DNA of 45,166 bases from Acidaminobacter sp. (lineage in GTDB: Bacteria; Bacillota; Clostridia; Peptostreptococcales; Acidaminobacteraceae): NCBI RefSeq assembly GCF_030247605.1, contig NZ_JAOTSB010000022.1:1-45166 (forward strand). Direction: 5' to 3'. Under the pieces are notes generated by a model. It saw only the letters and a program-made list of their open reading frames with translations. It did not search any database and had not been told where the DNA came from. This document shows, in pieces, positions 34,006 to 42,700 of this stretch. The stretch's first letter is position 1. Each line of letters begins with the position of its first letter. Made by a program: the position numbers and the translations under genes.

Positions 34006-34404
34006 ATGAGTCGAAATCCTATTCTCAATGCTGCTCTGAACGCGGCACTCAGTAAAGTTGGCGCAGGGGACCGGATCGTGGTCATAGCAGCGCGTTTTCC
34101 GGCGCCGGAGGGTGTAGAGGTGATTGACCTTGCCCTTTGTGACGGAGTCCCGTCCTTTAAGACCACTTTTGAGCTGTTGATGTCTCAGCTGGACATTGAC
34201 CAGATCACCAGGACTGAAGAGCTGGAAAAGGCAGATTCAGAAGCGAAGAGTTATATTGAGAGTCTGGCGGAAGCCAAGGGAGCAAAAATGGAAGCGCTGA
34301 CCTACCGTCAGTTCAAGATCCTCGCAAAAAGCGCGCGCTTCGCAGTAAGGATTGGTGAAGCTGAGGTTCAGGCCAGTGTAGTTCTAAGAGAAAGAGAAGT
34401 CTAA
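34006..34404 (+). CDS. RbsD/FucU-family protein lacking catalytic residues
   Basis: This 132-residue protein aligns along its length with D-ribose pyranase: ILNAALNAALSKVGAGD, PAPEGVEVIDLALCDGVPSF, an acidic EELEKADSE helix and a VRIGEAEVQASVVL end. RbsD has GH(T/G)D with catalytic His, then DAGLP, and a C-terminal YAN. Here these positions read GAGD, AARFP and VQA, so the His, Asp, Tyr and Asn are all gone. It is probably a non-catalytic homologue (sugar sensor or structural protein), not a mutarotase. AAGAGGAG precedes ATG 34006. There are no ribose transport genes nearby; bioY follows. Confidence 0.75.
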   Translation: MSRNPILNAALNAALSKVGAGDRIVVIAARFPAPEGVEVIDLALCDGVPSFKTTFELLMSQLDIDQITRTEELEKADSEAKSYIESLAEAKGAKMEALTYRQFKILAKSARFAVRIGEAEVQASVVLREREV

Positions 34405-34421
34405 CAGCAAAAGTTTGCTTA

Positions 34422-34452
34422 ACGTAAACCTAAAAATTAAATAGGTTGACAA
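34422..34452. promoter_or_regulatory. BirA-like operator A upstream of bioY
   Basis: ACGTAAACC (34422-34430), a 13-base spacer and GGTTGACAA (34444-34452) resemble the BirA half-site pair TTGTNAACC...GGTTNACAA. The left half is imperfect. The right half overlaps the -35 element. Confidence 0.5.
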
Positions 34453-34474
34453 TTGATGACCAGGGTTTTATACT
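34446..34474 (+). promoter_or_regulatory. Promoter of bioY
   Basis: TTGACA (34446-34451), a 17-base spacer and TATACT (34469-34474). Confidence 0.85.
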
Positions 34475-34478
34475 CGAA

Positions 34479-34510
34479 TTGTCAACTAATTTAACTTTGG
34501 AGGTTTACAA
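34479..34510. promoter_or_regulatory. BirA-like operator B upstream of bioY
   Basis: TTGTCAACT (34479-34487), a 14-base spacer and GGTTTACAA (34502-34510) match the BirA half-site pattern. It covers the expected transcription start and the ribosome site. With operator A it brackets the promoter. Confidence 0.55.
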
Positions 34511-34512
34511 TC

Positions 34513-35073
34513 ATGACGACTACAAATGCTGCCAAAAGTACAAACTTATCCCTTCGGGATATGATGCTGGTGTCCATGTTTACGGCGATTCTCGCTGTTC
34601 TGGCTTACGTTGCCATCCCGCTGCCCTTTTCACCCGTACCGGTTACCGGGCAGACCTTTGGGATCATGCTTATTGGTCTCCTGCTTGGGAAAAAGCGCGG
34701 CGTGATGGCTGTCACATTGATGCTGCTTCTCGGTGCGGTCGGAGTGCCCGTTTTTTCAGGGGGACGTGCCGGCTTGTCGATTTTAGTAGGTCCTACAGGC
34801 GGCTATCTTTTTAGCTGGATCTTGTCAGTTGTTGTTATTGATGCGTTGAAATCCAAAATTCAAGGGTTTAAAGGCGCAGTGATCGCATCGCTTGTCGGTG
34901 GGGTTATAGTCGTTTACGCAATAGGCGTACCTTGGCTGGCAATTTCTACGGGCATGTCCCTGGGGGCGGCTTTTATTGCAGGCGCTTTGCCGTTTCTGGC
35001 AGGGGATTTTTTTAAAGTTGCCATTGCGGCCATAACAGCAGCCCGCATGCCAAAAAATTTATTACGACAGTAA
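34513..35073 (+). CDS. bioY: Biotin transporter substrate-binding component BioY
   Basis: This 186-residue membrane protein is the S component of a biotin ECF transporter, with about six helices. Family signatures are visible: LPFSPVPVTGQTFGIMLIGLLLG, shown here by PFSPVPVTGQTFGIML, then VGVPVFSGGRAGLSILVGPTGG and GALPFLAGDFFKVAIAA. The energising EcfAAT genes are not here. GGAGG (34499-34503) precedes ATG 34513. The paired BirA-like sites indicate repression by biotin (inference). Confidence 0.95.
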   Translation: MTTTNAAKSTNLSLRDMMLVSMFTAILAVLAYVAIPLPFSPVPVTGQTFGIMLIGLLLGKKRGVMAVTLMLLLGAVGVPVFSGGRAGLSILVGPTGGYLFSWILSVVVIDALKSKIQGFKGAVIASLVGGVIVVYAIGVPWLAISTGMSLGAAFIAGALPFLAGDFFKVAIAAITAARMPKNLLRQ

Positions 35074-35160
35074 GGCGTCGTTTTTATGCTTCACAGCCTG
35101 TCTTTGAGAGAGGCCCGTTTGTGAGGCAAAGAGCCGGTCAGTTCTGCTCATGGCGCCTTA
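35071..35160 (+). other. Imperfectly structured spacer after bioY
   Basis: TAAGGCG (35071-35077) can pair with CGCCTTA (35154-35160). Smaller GCCT/AGGC stems lie inside. It is not a clear terminator, and I do not recognise an RNA class. Confidence 0.3.
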
Positions 35161-35193
35161 AATGCTGCTTAGACAATTCATATGAGGTGAATC

Positions 35194-35538
35194 ATGGGTA
35201 AAATTATTCTGGTAACATTGACTGCGGCGCTTGGCATTTGGATGATTTATATCGCGCTCCAGATCAAACAGGGGGGAAAACCCCAGTACGGCAGCATTGG
35301 CCAGCGGATCAGATATGAAGATGCAGCCAGTCAGACACTATTTTTGGAAAAGACGAGACGTTATCACCTGATTATAGGCCTTGGATTTGTTGGGGTAGCC
35401 CTTGCTGCCTGGCTGATTTCAAAGCCGGCGGTAGTTCTGTTTCTCTATTTGATTTATGCGGCGGTGATCAACTTCGCCAGAGCCCACATTGAGAATCAGC
35501 TGCTGGAAACAGATATTGACACGGAGGCGCGTTCATGA
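35194..35538 (+). CDS. Small three-helix membrane protein of unknown function
   Basis: This 114-residue protein has hydrophobic segments at about residues 3-22, 58-75 and 79-97 and a polar loop between the first two (KPQYGSIGQRIRYEDAAS). I do not recognise the family. GAGGTG precedes ATG 35194. Its last 4 bases overlap the start of the DMT transporter gene, so they are co-translated and may work together. Confidence 0.75.
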   Translation: MGKIILVTLTAALGIWMIYIALQIKQGGKPQYGSIGQRIRYEDAASQTLFLEKTRRYHLIIGLGFVGVALAAWLISKPAVVLFLYLIYAAVINFARAHIENQLLETDIDTEARS

Positions 35539-36449
35539 ACAAAAATCAGGTTAAAGCTGATTTGGCGCTGCTCATTGTGACAATAGCCTGGGGCGTTTCT
35601 TTCCTGCTGACGAAAAATGCGTTGGTCGGCCTCGAGACCTTTAATTTTCTAGCTGTTCGCTTTGGTATAGCGACGCTCATTTCAGTCGTTATTTTTTTGA
35701 AGGACATGATCCGGATGAGCCGAAAAACTTTGTTGCTTGGCATAGGTGTCGGTTCGGTGATGTTCGCGGCTTATGCCCTTCAGACTGTGGGCATCACTCT
35801 GACGACGATTTCAAAATCTGCCTTTATAACAGGCACCAGTGTGCTGATGGTTCCGCTTTTTATGGCGCTTTTTCTGAAGCGCATACCGGACAGGTCCTCG
35901 CTGGTTGGTGCTTTCATGGCGTTTGTAGGTCTTGGCTTGATGACGCTGACTGGAGGGAGCTCAGATGCGGGCGCTGCCGGCAGCCTGAACCTGGGCGATT
36001 TGCTGACGCTGATTGCCGCAGTGGGCTTTGCGCTCTATATCCTTGCAGTGGGCAAATATACCACGCAGGTAGACTCGATCCCCTTTGCCATTGTACAGCT
36101 CGGCACAGTTGCCGTTTTCAGCGGCATAACCTCCTTGCTGTTTGAAACGCCAGTTGTACCGACAGGCAGCGAGACCTGGTTTGCCATTTTGTTTTTAGCC
36201 ATAGTTTGTACGTCCTTAGCGTTTATTGTTCAGAATGTAGCTCAGAAATACACCACTTCAACTCACACGGCACTCATCTTTTCCGGAGAACCTGTTTTCG
36301 CGGCCATGTTCGCCTATGTGATGATCGGTGAAGTCCTGGGGAGAAACGGCGTCATAGGCGGCGGGCTCATTTTGGCCGGGATGCTGGTGGCTGAACTCAA
36401 CCTCGTCGATAAACTCAAAAAACGGCAAGGCACTTCGGAGGCAGCGTAA
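35535..36449 (+). CDS. EamA/DMT-family transporter
   Basis: This 304-residue protein has ten helices in two EamA repeats (TIAWGVSFLLTKNALVGL; AAVGFALYILAVGKYT; C-terminal SGEPVFAAMFAYVMIGE). It is a probable metabolite exporter of unknown substrate, only distantly similar to the paralogue at 17758. It overlaps the preceding gene by 4 bases and the idi start by one base. Confidence 0.88.
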   Translation: MNKNQVKADLALLIVTIAWGVSFLLTKNALVGLETFNFLAVRFGIATLISVVIFLKDMIRMSRKTLLLGIGVGSVMFAAYALQTVGITLTTISKSAFITGTSVLMVPLFMALFLKRIPDRSSLVGAFMAFVGLGLMTLTGGSSDAGAAGSLNLGDLLTLIAAVGFALYILAVGKYTTQVDSIPFAIVQLGTVAVFSGITSLLFETPVVPTGSETWFAILFLAIVCTSLAFIVQNVAQKYTTSTHTALIFSGEPVFAAMFAYVMIGEVLGRNGVIGGGLILAGMLVAELNLVDKLKKRQGTSEAA

Positions 36450-36973
36450 TGTTGAATCCCAATATGCAAGAAAAAGTGGTACTGGTAAACGAGGAGAATG
36501 TTGTTCTCGGAACTATGGAAAAGCTTGAGGCTCATCAAAAAGGCCTGCTTCACAGGGCTTTCTCGGTACTCCTGTACAATGACGCCGGGGAGATGCTGAT
36601 TCAGAGGCGCGCCATTGGGAAGTATCACACACCCGGCCTTTGGACCAATGCCTGCTGCAGTCATCCCAGAGAGGGGGAAGACGTTGCCGCGGCGGCGTCC
36701 CGTCGATTGAGGGAAGAGCTGGGTATAGTAATCCCGCAGGATGCCCTTCAGGTCAAGGGCCATTTTATTTATAAAGCAACCTTCGACAATGGCCTTACGG
36801 AGCACGAACACGATACCATGGTGGCTGGTCATTTTGATGGGGCGGTTGAAAACATCAATCCCGAAGAAGTGGAGGCTGTCCGCTGGATCGACATGGAGAC
36901 GCTGAAACTTGAGATCAAAGCACATCCGGAGAAATTTACGCCATGGTTTAAGGAAATAGTTAAACGCGTTTAA
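36449..36973 (+). CDS. idi: Isopentenyl-diphosphate delta-isomerase, type I
   Basis: This 174-residue Nudix-fold enzyme interconverts isopentenyl and dimethylallyl diphosphate. The type I active site is visible in WTNACCSHPREGE (catalytic Cys), RRLREELGI (Nudix-like helix) and NGLTEHEHDTMV with its Glu and metal ligands. GGAGG lies 8 bases before ATG 36449, which overlaps the transporter stop as TAATG. Many anaerobic Bacillota carry the flavin type II enzyme instead, so type I is worth noting. Confidence 0.95.
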   Translation: MLNPNMQEKVVLVNEENVVLGTMEKLEAHQKGLLHRAFSVLLYNDAGEMLIQRRAIGKYHTPGLWTNACCSHPREGEDVAAAASRRLREELGIVIPQDALQVKGHFIYKATFDNGLTEHEHDTMVAGHFDGAVENINPEEVEAVRWIDMETLKLEIKAHPEKFTPWFKEIVKRV

Positions 36974-36991
36974 TTAATTTGAATTTTAAGG

Positions 36992-37022
36992 AAAAGCAAC
37001 CCGAGTAAATTGGGTTGCTTTC
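36992..37022 (+). terminator. Intrinsic terminator after idi
   Basis: AAAGCAACCC (36993-37002) pairs with GGGTTGCTTT (37012-37021). Confidence 0.85.
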
Positions 37023-37049
37023 TGTGAATATTGACAAAAAAATTGGTAG

Positions 37050-37076
37050 GGAAGGCGGTGTCTGACACCGCCTTCC
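37050..37076. repeat. 27-base palindrome centred on GGTGTCTGACACC
   Basis: It has perfect 13-bp arms around a central T. The inner 13 bases are the reverse complement of the znu-array palindrome; the extra GGAAGGC flanks extend the stem. Confidence 0.9.
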
Positions 37077-37125
37077 TTCCTCGACTTCACTGGAGGAAAT
37101 TACTCCAACCCTTTGAAAATCAAGT

Positions 37126-37144
37126 CGGGACACTAAGTGTCCCG
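37126..37144. repeat. Palindrome CGGGACACT-A-AGTGTCCCG
   Basis: It has perfect 9-bp arms around one A. It is related in style to the other REP-like elements in this window. Confidence 0.8.
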
Positions 37145-37285
37145 GATTGCCAAAAAATAGTTACAATTTGCAGAATTATTAGAAAATTTGTGGTCTTTTT
37201 ATAAAGTGAAGATATTATAAGATGTTGGGTAACATATGACTCGTTTTATGATAAAATAGTGGTGCAATGTGCCTCGAAGGCTGTG

Positions 37286-37301
37286 TTTGACATAAGTTAA
37301 A
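37286..37301. promoter_or_regulatory. Crp/Fnr-like near-palindrome
   Basis: TTTGACATAAGTTAAA follows the TTGAC-N4-GTCAA pattern with one mismatch. A Crp/Fnr-family gene lies at the end of the same gene cluster, so regulation is a reasonable guess. Confidence 0.4.
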
Positions 37302-37319
37302 CGAACATTTGCAGAAAAG

Positions 37320-37331
37320 ACCATCGGCAAA
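37320..37331 (+). repeat. ACCATCGGCAAA repeat, exact copy
   Basis: An intergenic copy in the leader of the Stn-like operon, followed by an A run. Confidence 0.85.
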
Positions 37332-37412
37332 AAAAAGCAAAAAAGATGCCGCAGGTTTAGAAAATTTCAACAAGGCTTTGATTGCTTAAACATCAAGAAA
37401 CGGGGTGCCAAA

Positions 37413-37958
37413 ATGACATGCAGCTGCAAACAGGATCCCATGGGGATTCAGGATCAAGTTGAGGATCGAGCGCTCGTGGATCTCAGTCTGATTGATCCTA
37501 TCATTGAAAAGTACGGCAAGGTCAAAGGCAGTACAATCACTATTCTTCAGGGTGTGCAGGAAACTTACGGGTTTTTGCCGTCTGAAACGTTAACTTACAT
37601 AGCCAAAAAAACGGGCATGAAAGAAGCTAAGCTCTACGGCGTCGCCACGTTTTACACACAGTTCAGAATGAAGCCGGTCGGCAAGAATCTGATCATGCTT
37701 TGTCAGGGGACGGCGTGCCACGTTAACGGGGCGTCTGCCATTGAGAAGGCAATCGTGGAGGAGCTCGGCATCTGTGAGGGCGAAACGACAAGTGACGGTA
37801 TTTTCACGTTTACGAATGTCGCCTGCCTGGGCTGCTGCAGCTTGGCGCCGGTCATGATGATCAACGGCGAAACTTACGCGAAGCTGACACCGGAGAAGAC
37901 GGTCGGCGTACTGAGAGAACTCAGGGCAGAGGCCCAATCTGAAATGGAGGTCAGCTGA
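37413..37958 (+). CDS. stnA: NuoE/HydC-like [2Fe-2S] subunit, probable StnA
   Basis: This 181-residue thioredoxin-like subunit has the four cysteines of the NuoE family in CQGTACHVNGA and CLGCCSLAPVM. It passes electrons to or from the flavin subunit encoded next. A short Cys-containing N-terminus (MTCSCK) precedes the family domain. Its stop overlaps the next start (TGATG). The symbol is inferred from the three-gene layout; HndA or HydC are the alternatives by sequence alone. Confidence 0.8.
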   Translation: MTCSCKQDPMGIQDQVEDRALVDLSLIDPIIEKYGKVKGSTITILQGVQETYGFLPSETLTYIAKKTGMKEAKLYGVATFYTQFRMKPVGKNLIMLCQGTACHVNGASAIEKAIVEELGICEGETTSDGIFTFTNVACLGCCSLAPVMMINGETYAKLTPEKTVGVLRELRAEAQSEMEVS

Positions 37959-39688
37959 TGAAAGTGCTTGTCGGCGCAGGCAGCTGCGGATTTGCAGCAG
38001 GCGCGCATAAACTCATGGATGAGCTGGAAGCCATCCAGGATCTTCAAATCGATTACGAGATCACAGGCTGTATTGGCATGTGCCACCTGGAGCCTATCAT
38101 GGAGGTTCATGAAGGCGGCGAGGTGTTCCGGTTCGTCAAAGTCTTGCCGGAGGATGTCAGACCAATCCTGGAGGATTTCAGAAATTACGCAAATAACCGG
38201 ATCAGTGTGGAGGATGCTGACAGTCTCGTGAAGCAGCCCCGCGTCGTTCTGAAAAACTGTGGTGTCATCAATCCTGAGGATATCGAGGATTACATAAATA
38301 TAGGCGGCTATGAGGCGATTCGCAATTGCTACGAATCGAGCTCGCCGGAGGCCGTCATTAACGAAATCAAAACTTCAGGCCTCAGAGGGCGCGGCGGCGC
38401 GGGCTTCCCGACCTGGTTCAAGTGGGATGCGGCCAGAAAATCACCTGGTCCTAAGAAATATGTCGTCTGCAACGCGGACGAAGGGGACCCGGGGGCGTTC
38501 ATGGACCGTTCCGTACTCGAGGGCGATCCCCATACTCTGATTGAGGGCATGATGATCTGCGGTTTTGCCATTGACTCTGACGAAGGCGTCGTCTACGTCC
38601 GCGCGGAATATCCGCTGGCGATCCGCCGTCTTGAGAAGGCTATCAAAGACGCGAGAGCAAAAAACATCCTTGGCAAAGATATCTTTGGCATCAAAGGCAG
38701 AAACTTTGATCTCCGCATCAAAGCAGGCGCCGGCGCCTTTGTCTGCGGCGAGGAAACCGCTTTGATCGCGTCCCTCGAAGGCGAGCGCGGCATGCCTAGA
38801 CTGAAGCCGCCGTTCCCGGCGCAAAAGGGCTTCTGGCAGCTGCCTACCAACATCAATAACGTCGAAACTTTCGCCAACGTGCCATGGATCATCCGCAACG
38901 GCGGCGCGGCGTTTGCCAAGTTCGGCATTGAGAGCAGCAAGGGGACGAAAGTCTTCGCCCTGACGGGCAAAGTCAAAAAAGGCGGCCTGGTGGAAGTGCC
39001 TATGGGCATGTCCCTGAGAGAGGTCATCTATGACATTGGCGGCGGCATTGTGGGCGACAGACCGTTTAAAGCGGTTCAGCTGGGCGGACCTTCCGGCGGC
39101 TGTGTGCCTATGCAGCTGATTGACACCTCCGTCGACTACGAGTCTATTACGCGCACCGGCGCAATTGTAGGCTCCGGCGGCATGGTCGTCATGGATGACA
39201 CCACTTGTATGGTGGATATGGCGCGCTTCTTCCTGGACTTCACCTGCAAGGAATCCTGCGGTAAATGTACGTATTGCCGCATGGGCACCAAACGCATGCT
39301 GGAAATCCTGGAGCGCATCACAAACGGCCAGGGCAAAGACGGCGACATTGAACTCCTCGAGGAGCTCAGCTACAAGGTTAAAGACGGCTCCCTGTGCGGC
39401 CTCGGCCAAACGGCGCCAAACCCGGTTTTAACGACGATCAAGTACTTCCGCAACGAGTACGAGGATCACATTTACAACAAGACTTGTACGGCGAAGCAGT
39501 GCGCTGCGCTGATCCGCTATGAGGTCGTTGCGGACAAGTGTATCGGTTGTACGGTATGCGCGAAGGCGTGTCCGGTCTCCTGCATCAAGGGCGAGCTGCG
39601 CAAGGTCCACGAGATCGACCAGGATGCCTGCATCAAGTGCGGACAATGCTTCCAGAAGTGTAAATTCGACGCGATTCGTGTCTACTAA
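37958..39688 (+). CDS. stnB: NuoF/HydB-like flavin and iron-sulfur subunit, probable StnB
   Basis: This 576-residue NAD(P)H-oxidising subunit has four parts. An N-terminal thioredoxin-like [2Fe-2S] domain shows C10, C38 and C42. The FMN/NAD core has GRGGAGFPTWFKWDAA and NADEGDPGAFMDRS. SLBB and the NuoF [4Fe-4S] motif ESCGKCTYCRMGTKR follow. The C-terminus adds a two-cluster ferredoxin domain (CIGCTVCAKACPVSC; CIKCGQCFQKCKF). This is the HydB/HndC layout of soluble electron-bifurcating complexes. It is translationally coupled to stnA, and stnC follows after 21 bases. Confidence 0.9.
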   Translation: MKVLVGAGSCGFAAGAHKLMDELEAIQDLQIDYEITGCIGMCHLEPIMEVHEGGEVFRFVKVLPEDVRPILEDFRNYANNRISVEDADSLVKQPRVVLKNCGVINPEDIEDYINIGGYEAIRNCYESSSPEAVINEIKTSGLRGRGGAGFPTWFKWDAARKSPGPKKYVVCNADEGDPGAFMDRSVLEGDPHTLIEGMMICGFAIDSDEGVVYVRAEYPLAIRRLEKAIKDARAKNILGKDIFGIKGRNFDLRIKAGAGAFVCGEETALIASLEGERGMPRLKPPFPAQKGFWQLPTNINNVETFANVPWIIRNGGAAFAKFGIESSKGTKVFALTGKVKKGGLVEVPMGMSLREVIYDIGGGIVGDRPFKAVQLGGPSGGCVPMQLIDTSVDYESITRTGAIVGSGGMVVMDDTTCMVDMARFFLDFTCKESCGKCTYCRMGTKRMLEILERITNGQGKDGDIELLEELSYKVKDGSLCGLGQTAPNPVLTTIKYFRNEYEDHIYNKTCTAKQCAALIRYEVVADKCIGCTVCAKACPVSCIKGELRKVHEIDQDACIKCGQCFQKCKFDAIRVY

Positions 39689-39709
39689 CGGCGAAAGGAA
39701 TGTGAACAA

Positions 39710-42700
39710 ATGCCATATATCAGAGTTAATATCGATGGCCGTGAGATTCAGACCTATCGCGGCCATACGATCCTGGAAGTCGCGGCTCAGGCCGGGATTG
39801 ACATCCCAACCCTGTGCCACGACGATAAGATAGAGAACTACGGCTCCTGCGGCATCTGCGTCGTAGAAGTCGAGGGCAACCCGCGCCTGGTGCGCTCCTG
39901 CTCTACTGAGATCATGGACGGCATGGTCATCAGAACCATGTCTGACCGTATCCGGGAAAGCCGGAAGACGACCCTTGAGCTGCTGCTGTCCGACCATACC
40001 GGCGACTGTAAGGCACCGTGTACCCATGGCTGTCCGGGCCACGTTGACGTTCAGGGCTACGTCGGCCTAATCGCCAACAAACAGTACCAGGAGGCACTGA
40101 AGCTCATCAAGAAAGAGCTGCCGCTTCCTGCGTCCATCGGCAGAGTTTGTCCTCATCCTTGCCAGACACAATGCCGACGCGGCCTCGTGGACGAGTCCAT
40201 CACCATTGCATGGCTGAAGTATTTTGTCGCGGACCTCGACCTGAAGAGCGGAAGCCCTTACATGCCGCCAATGCTGCCGGATTCCGGGAAGAAAGTCGCC
40301 ATAGTCGGCGGCGGCCCGAGCGGACTTTCCGCGGCTTACTACCTGCGCACCCAAGGCCACGCGGTAACGGTCTATGAAGCTATGCCGGAATTTGGCGGCA
40401 TGCTCAAATATGGTATTCCGCTCTACAGACTGCCAAAGGATGTCCTGAAGTCAGAAGTGGAAGTCATCCGCAGCATGGGCGTCGAGCTCAAGCCTAACAT
40501 TCGTATAGGTACTGATGTGACCCTGGAGTATCTCAGAGAGAAGTTTGACGCGGTGTACATAGGCATAGGCGCCTGGACGAGCATGGGCATTGACTGCCCT
40601 GGGGATCAGCTTGACGGCGTCATTGGCGGCATACAGTTTCTGACTAAGTTCGCGGTCAATGAACCAATCAAGACCGGCGAGCGCATCGCGGTTATTGGCG
40701 GCGGCAACACGGCTATGGACGCGGCAAGAACGGCGATCCGCCTTGGCGCCAAAGAAGTCTACACTATTTACCGTCGAACCAAGGAAGATATGCCTGCGGT
40801 GGATATCGAGATTGAAGAGGCTATGGAAGAGGGCGTCGTCTTTAAGTTCCTTCTCAGCCCAATTGAGGTTATTGGCGACGAAAACGGCCGCGTGAAGCAG
40901 ATCCGGCTGCAGAAAATGCAGGTCGTCGGCGGCGGTGCGGACGGACGCAAAAAAGTGGTGCCTGTTGAAGGCGAAGAGGAAATTTTGAATGTAGACTCGG
41001 TGATCATGTCCGTTGGACAACGTCTTAAAGGGGATGGCTTTGAGGAGCTCGCCCTGAACAAGCACGGCTACATTGTTGCAGATCTTGAGACCTTCATGAC
41101 CAACCTGGACGGCGTCTTCGCCGGCGGGGACGCGACGAATAAGGGCGCGGATATTGCCATTGCTGCGATTGCAGAAGGCAAGTGGGCGGCGCGCGTCATG
41201 AATACCTATCTCCACGGCAACCTGAAGCCCCACAAGGATCCATTCTACGTCAAGCGTGAGGACCTCACCAGCGAGAGCTTCCCGGATGTGGTTCGCGAGC
41301 TTCGCCCGCATATGGCTCATGAGCATCCTGAACTGAGAAAGCACAACTTTGAAGAGGTCGTCAAGGGCTATACCGAGGCGGCGGCAGTGCAGGAAGGCAA
41401 CAGATGCCTGGAGTGCGGCTGCCACGATTACTTCGAGTGCGATCTGATCACCCATTCCCAGGCCTATGATGTCAAACCGGAGCGCTTTGCCGGTGAGATG
41501 CACAAGCGTATGGACGACGACGATCATCCGTTTATCAAGCGGGATCCAAACAAGTGCATACTGTGCGGCCAGTGCGTCAGAATCTGTGACGAGGTCATGG
41601 ACAACACGGCGCTGGGTCTTGTCAGCCGCGGCTTTGACACTATTGTGAAGCCATCCATGGAGAAAAACCTGAAAGAGACGGAGTGTATTTCCTGTGGCCA
41701 GTGCATCAGCGTTTGTCCGACCGGAGCGCTCCAGGAGCGTACGCCAATCCATAAGCCGGTACCGGTTCGCACTACGCTGACTACGACGGCTTGCTCCTGC
41801 TGTTCCGTGGGCTGTACCCGCGACCTTGAGAGCCGCGGCGCCATGCTGCTGCGCTCATTGCCGGTGAGCGGTGAAAACACGGTCAACGACGGGCTCCTGT
41901 GCTCGAAGGGCCGCTTTGGCTTCTCGGCATATATCACAGAAAACCGTATTACTAAGCCGATGGTCCGCAAAGACGGCGAACTGGTAGAAACGACTTTCAG
42001 AGAGGCCTTCCTCTATGCGGCAAGACGCGCTCAGAGCCTGCATCTCCTGCACGGACGCAATTCCGTGGGTATCAGTATCTCTGACCGCTACACCAACGAG
42101 GAGCTCTACATGGCGAAGAAATTCGGCGTCGAGGTTCTGGGTACCAACGAAATCTTCTCCCTTGGCAACAAGAAGAGCGGACTTAAGGATGTCCTCCCGT
42201 ATGACGCGTCTCCGAACCTGCTCGACGAGCTGACCAGGACGGATGTCATAATCTCTGTTGGCGGCGACATGATGGCGGATTACGCGATCGCGGCGCTGAA
42301 GGTGAAGGAAGCGGTTGGAAACGGCGCTAAACTGATTCACCTCAATAATCGCAAGAATAAGCTGGACGATTGGGCAGCGCGCTCCGTCAAGCTGGAGAAT
42401 AATCTGGAATTCCTCCGCGAAATCGCCAAGTATTTGGCAGATCACAGCACTAAGGCAATCCGGGCTGCCGGTTTAGAGGACGTTAAGGCATCTCTCTCAG
42501 ATGTTCGCGTGTCTTCCGAAGCCGCAGAAATTGCGGAGCTCTATCTCAACGCCAAGAAGGCCATGATCGTGTATGACGGCCGTGAAATCAGCCTCGAAGG
42601 CGAGCAGCTCATTGCATCACTCTGCATGCTGTCCGGCCATATTGCGTCCGCGCGGGAAGGCTTCATCAAACTGCGCGCCAACGCCAACGGCCAGGGCCTC

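Larger units (their letters stand above)
36974..37412. other. Intergenic region with terminator, palindromes and the stn leader
   Basis: These 439 bases hold the idi terminator, two large palindromes (37050-37076 and 37126-37144), a possible promoter (TTGGGT at 37225, TATGAT at 37247), a Crp/Fnr-like site (37286-37301) and an exact 12-mer repeat (37320-37331). No gene is visible. Confidence 0.6.
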
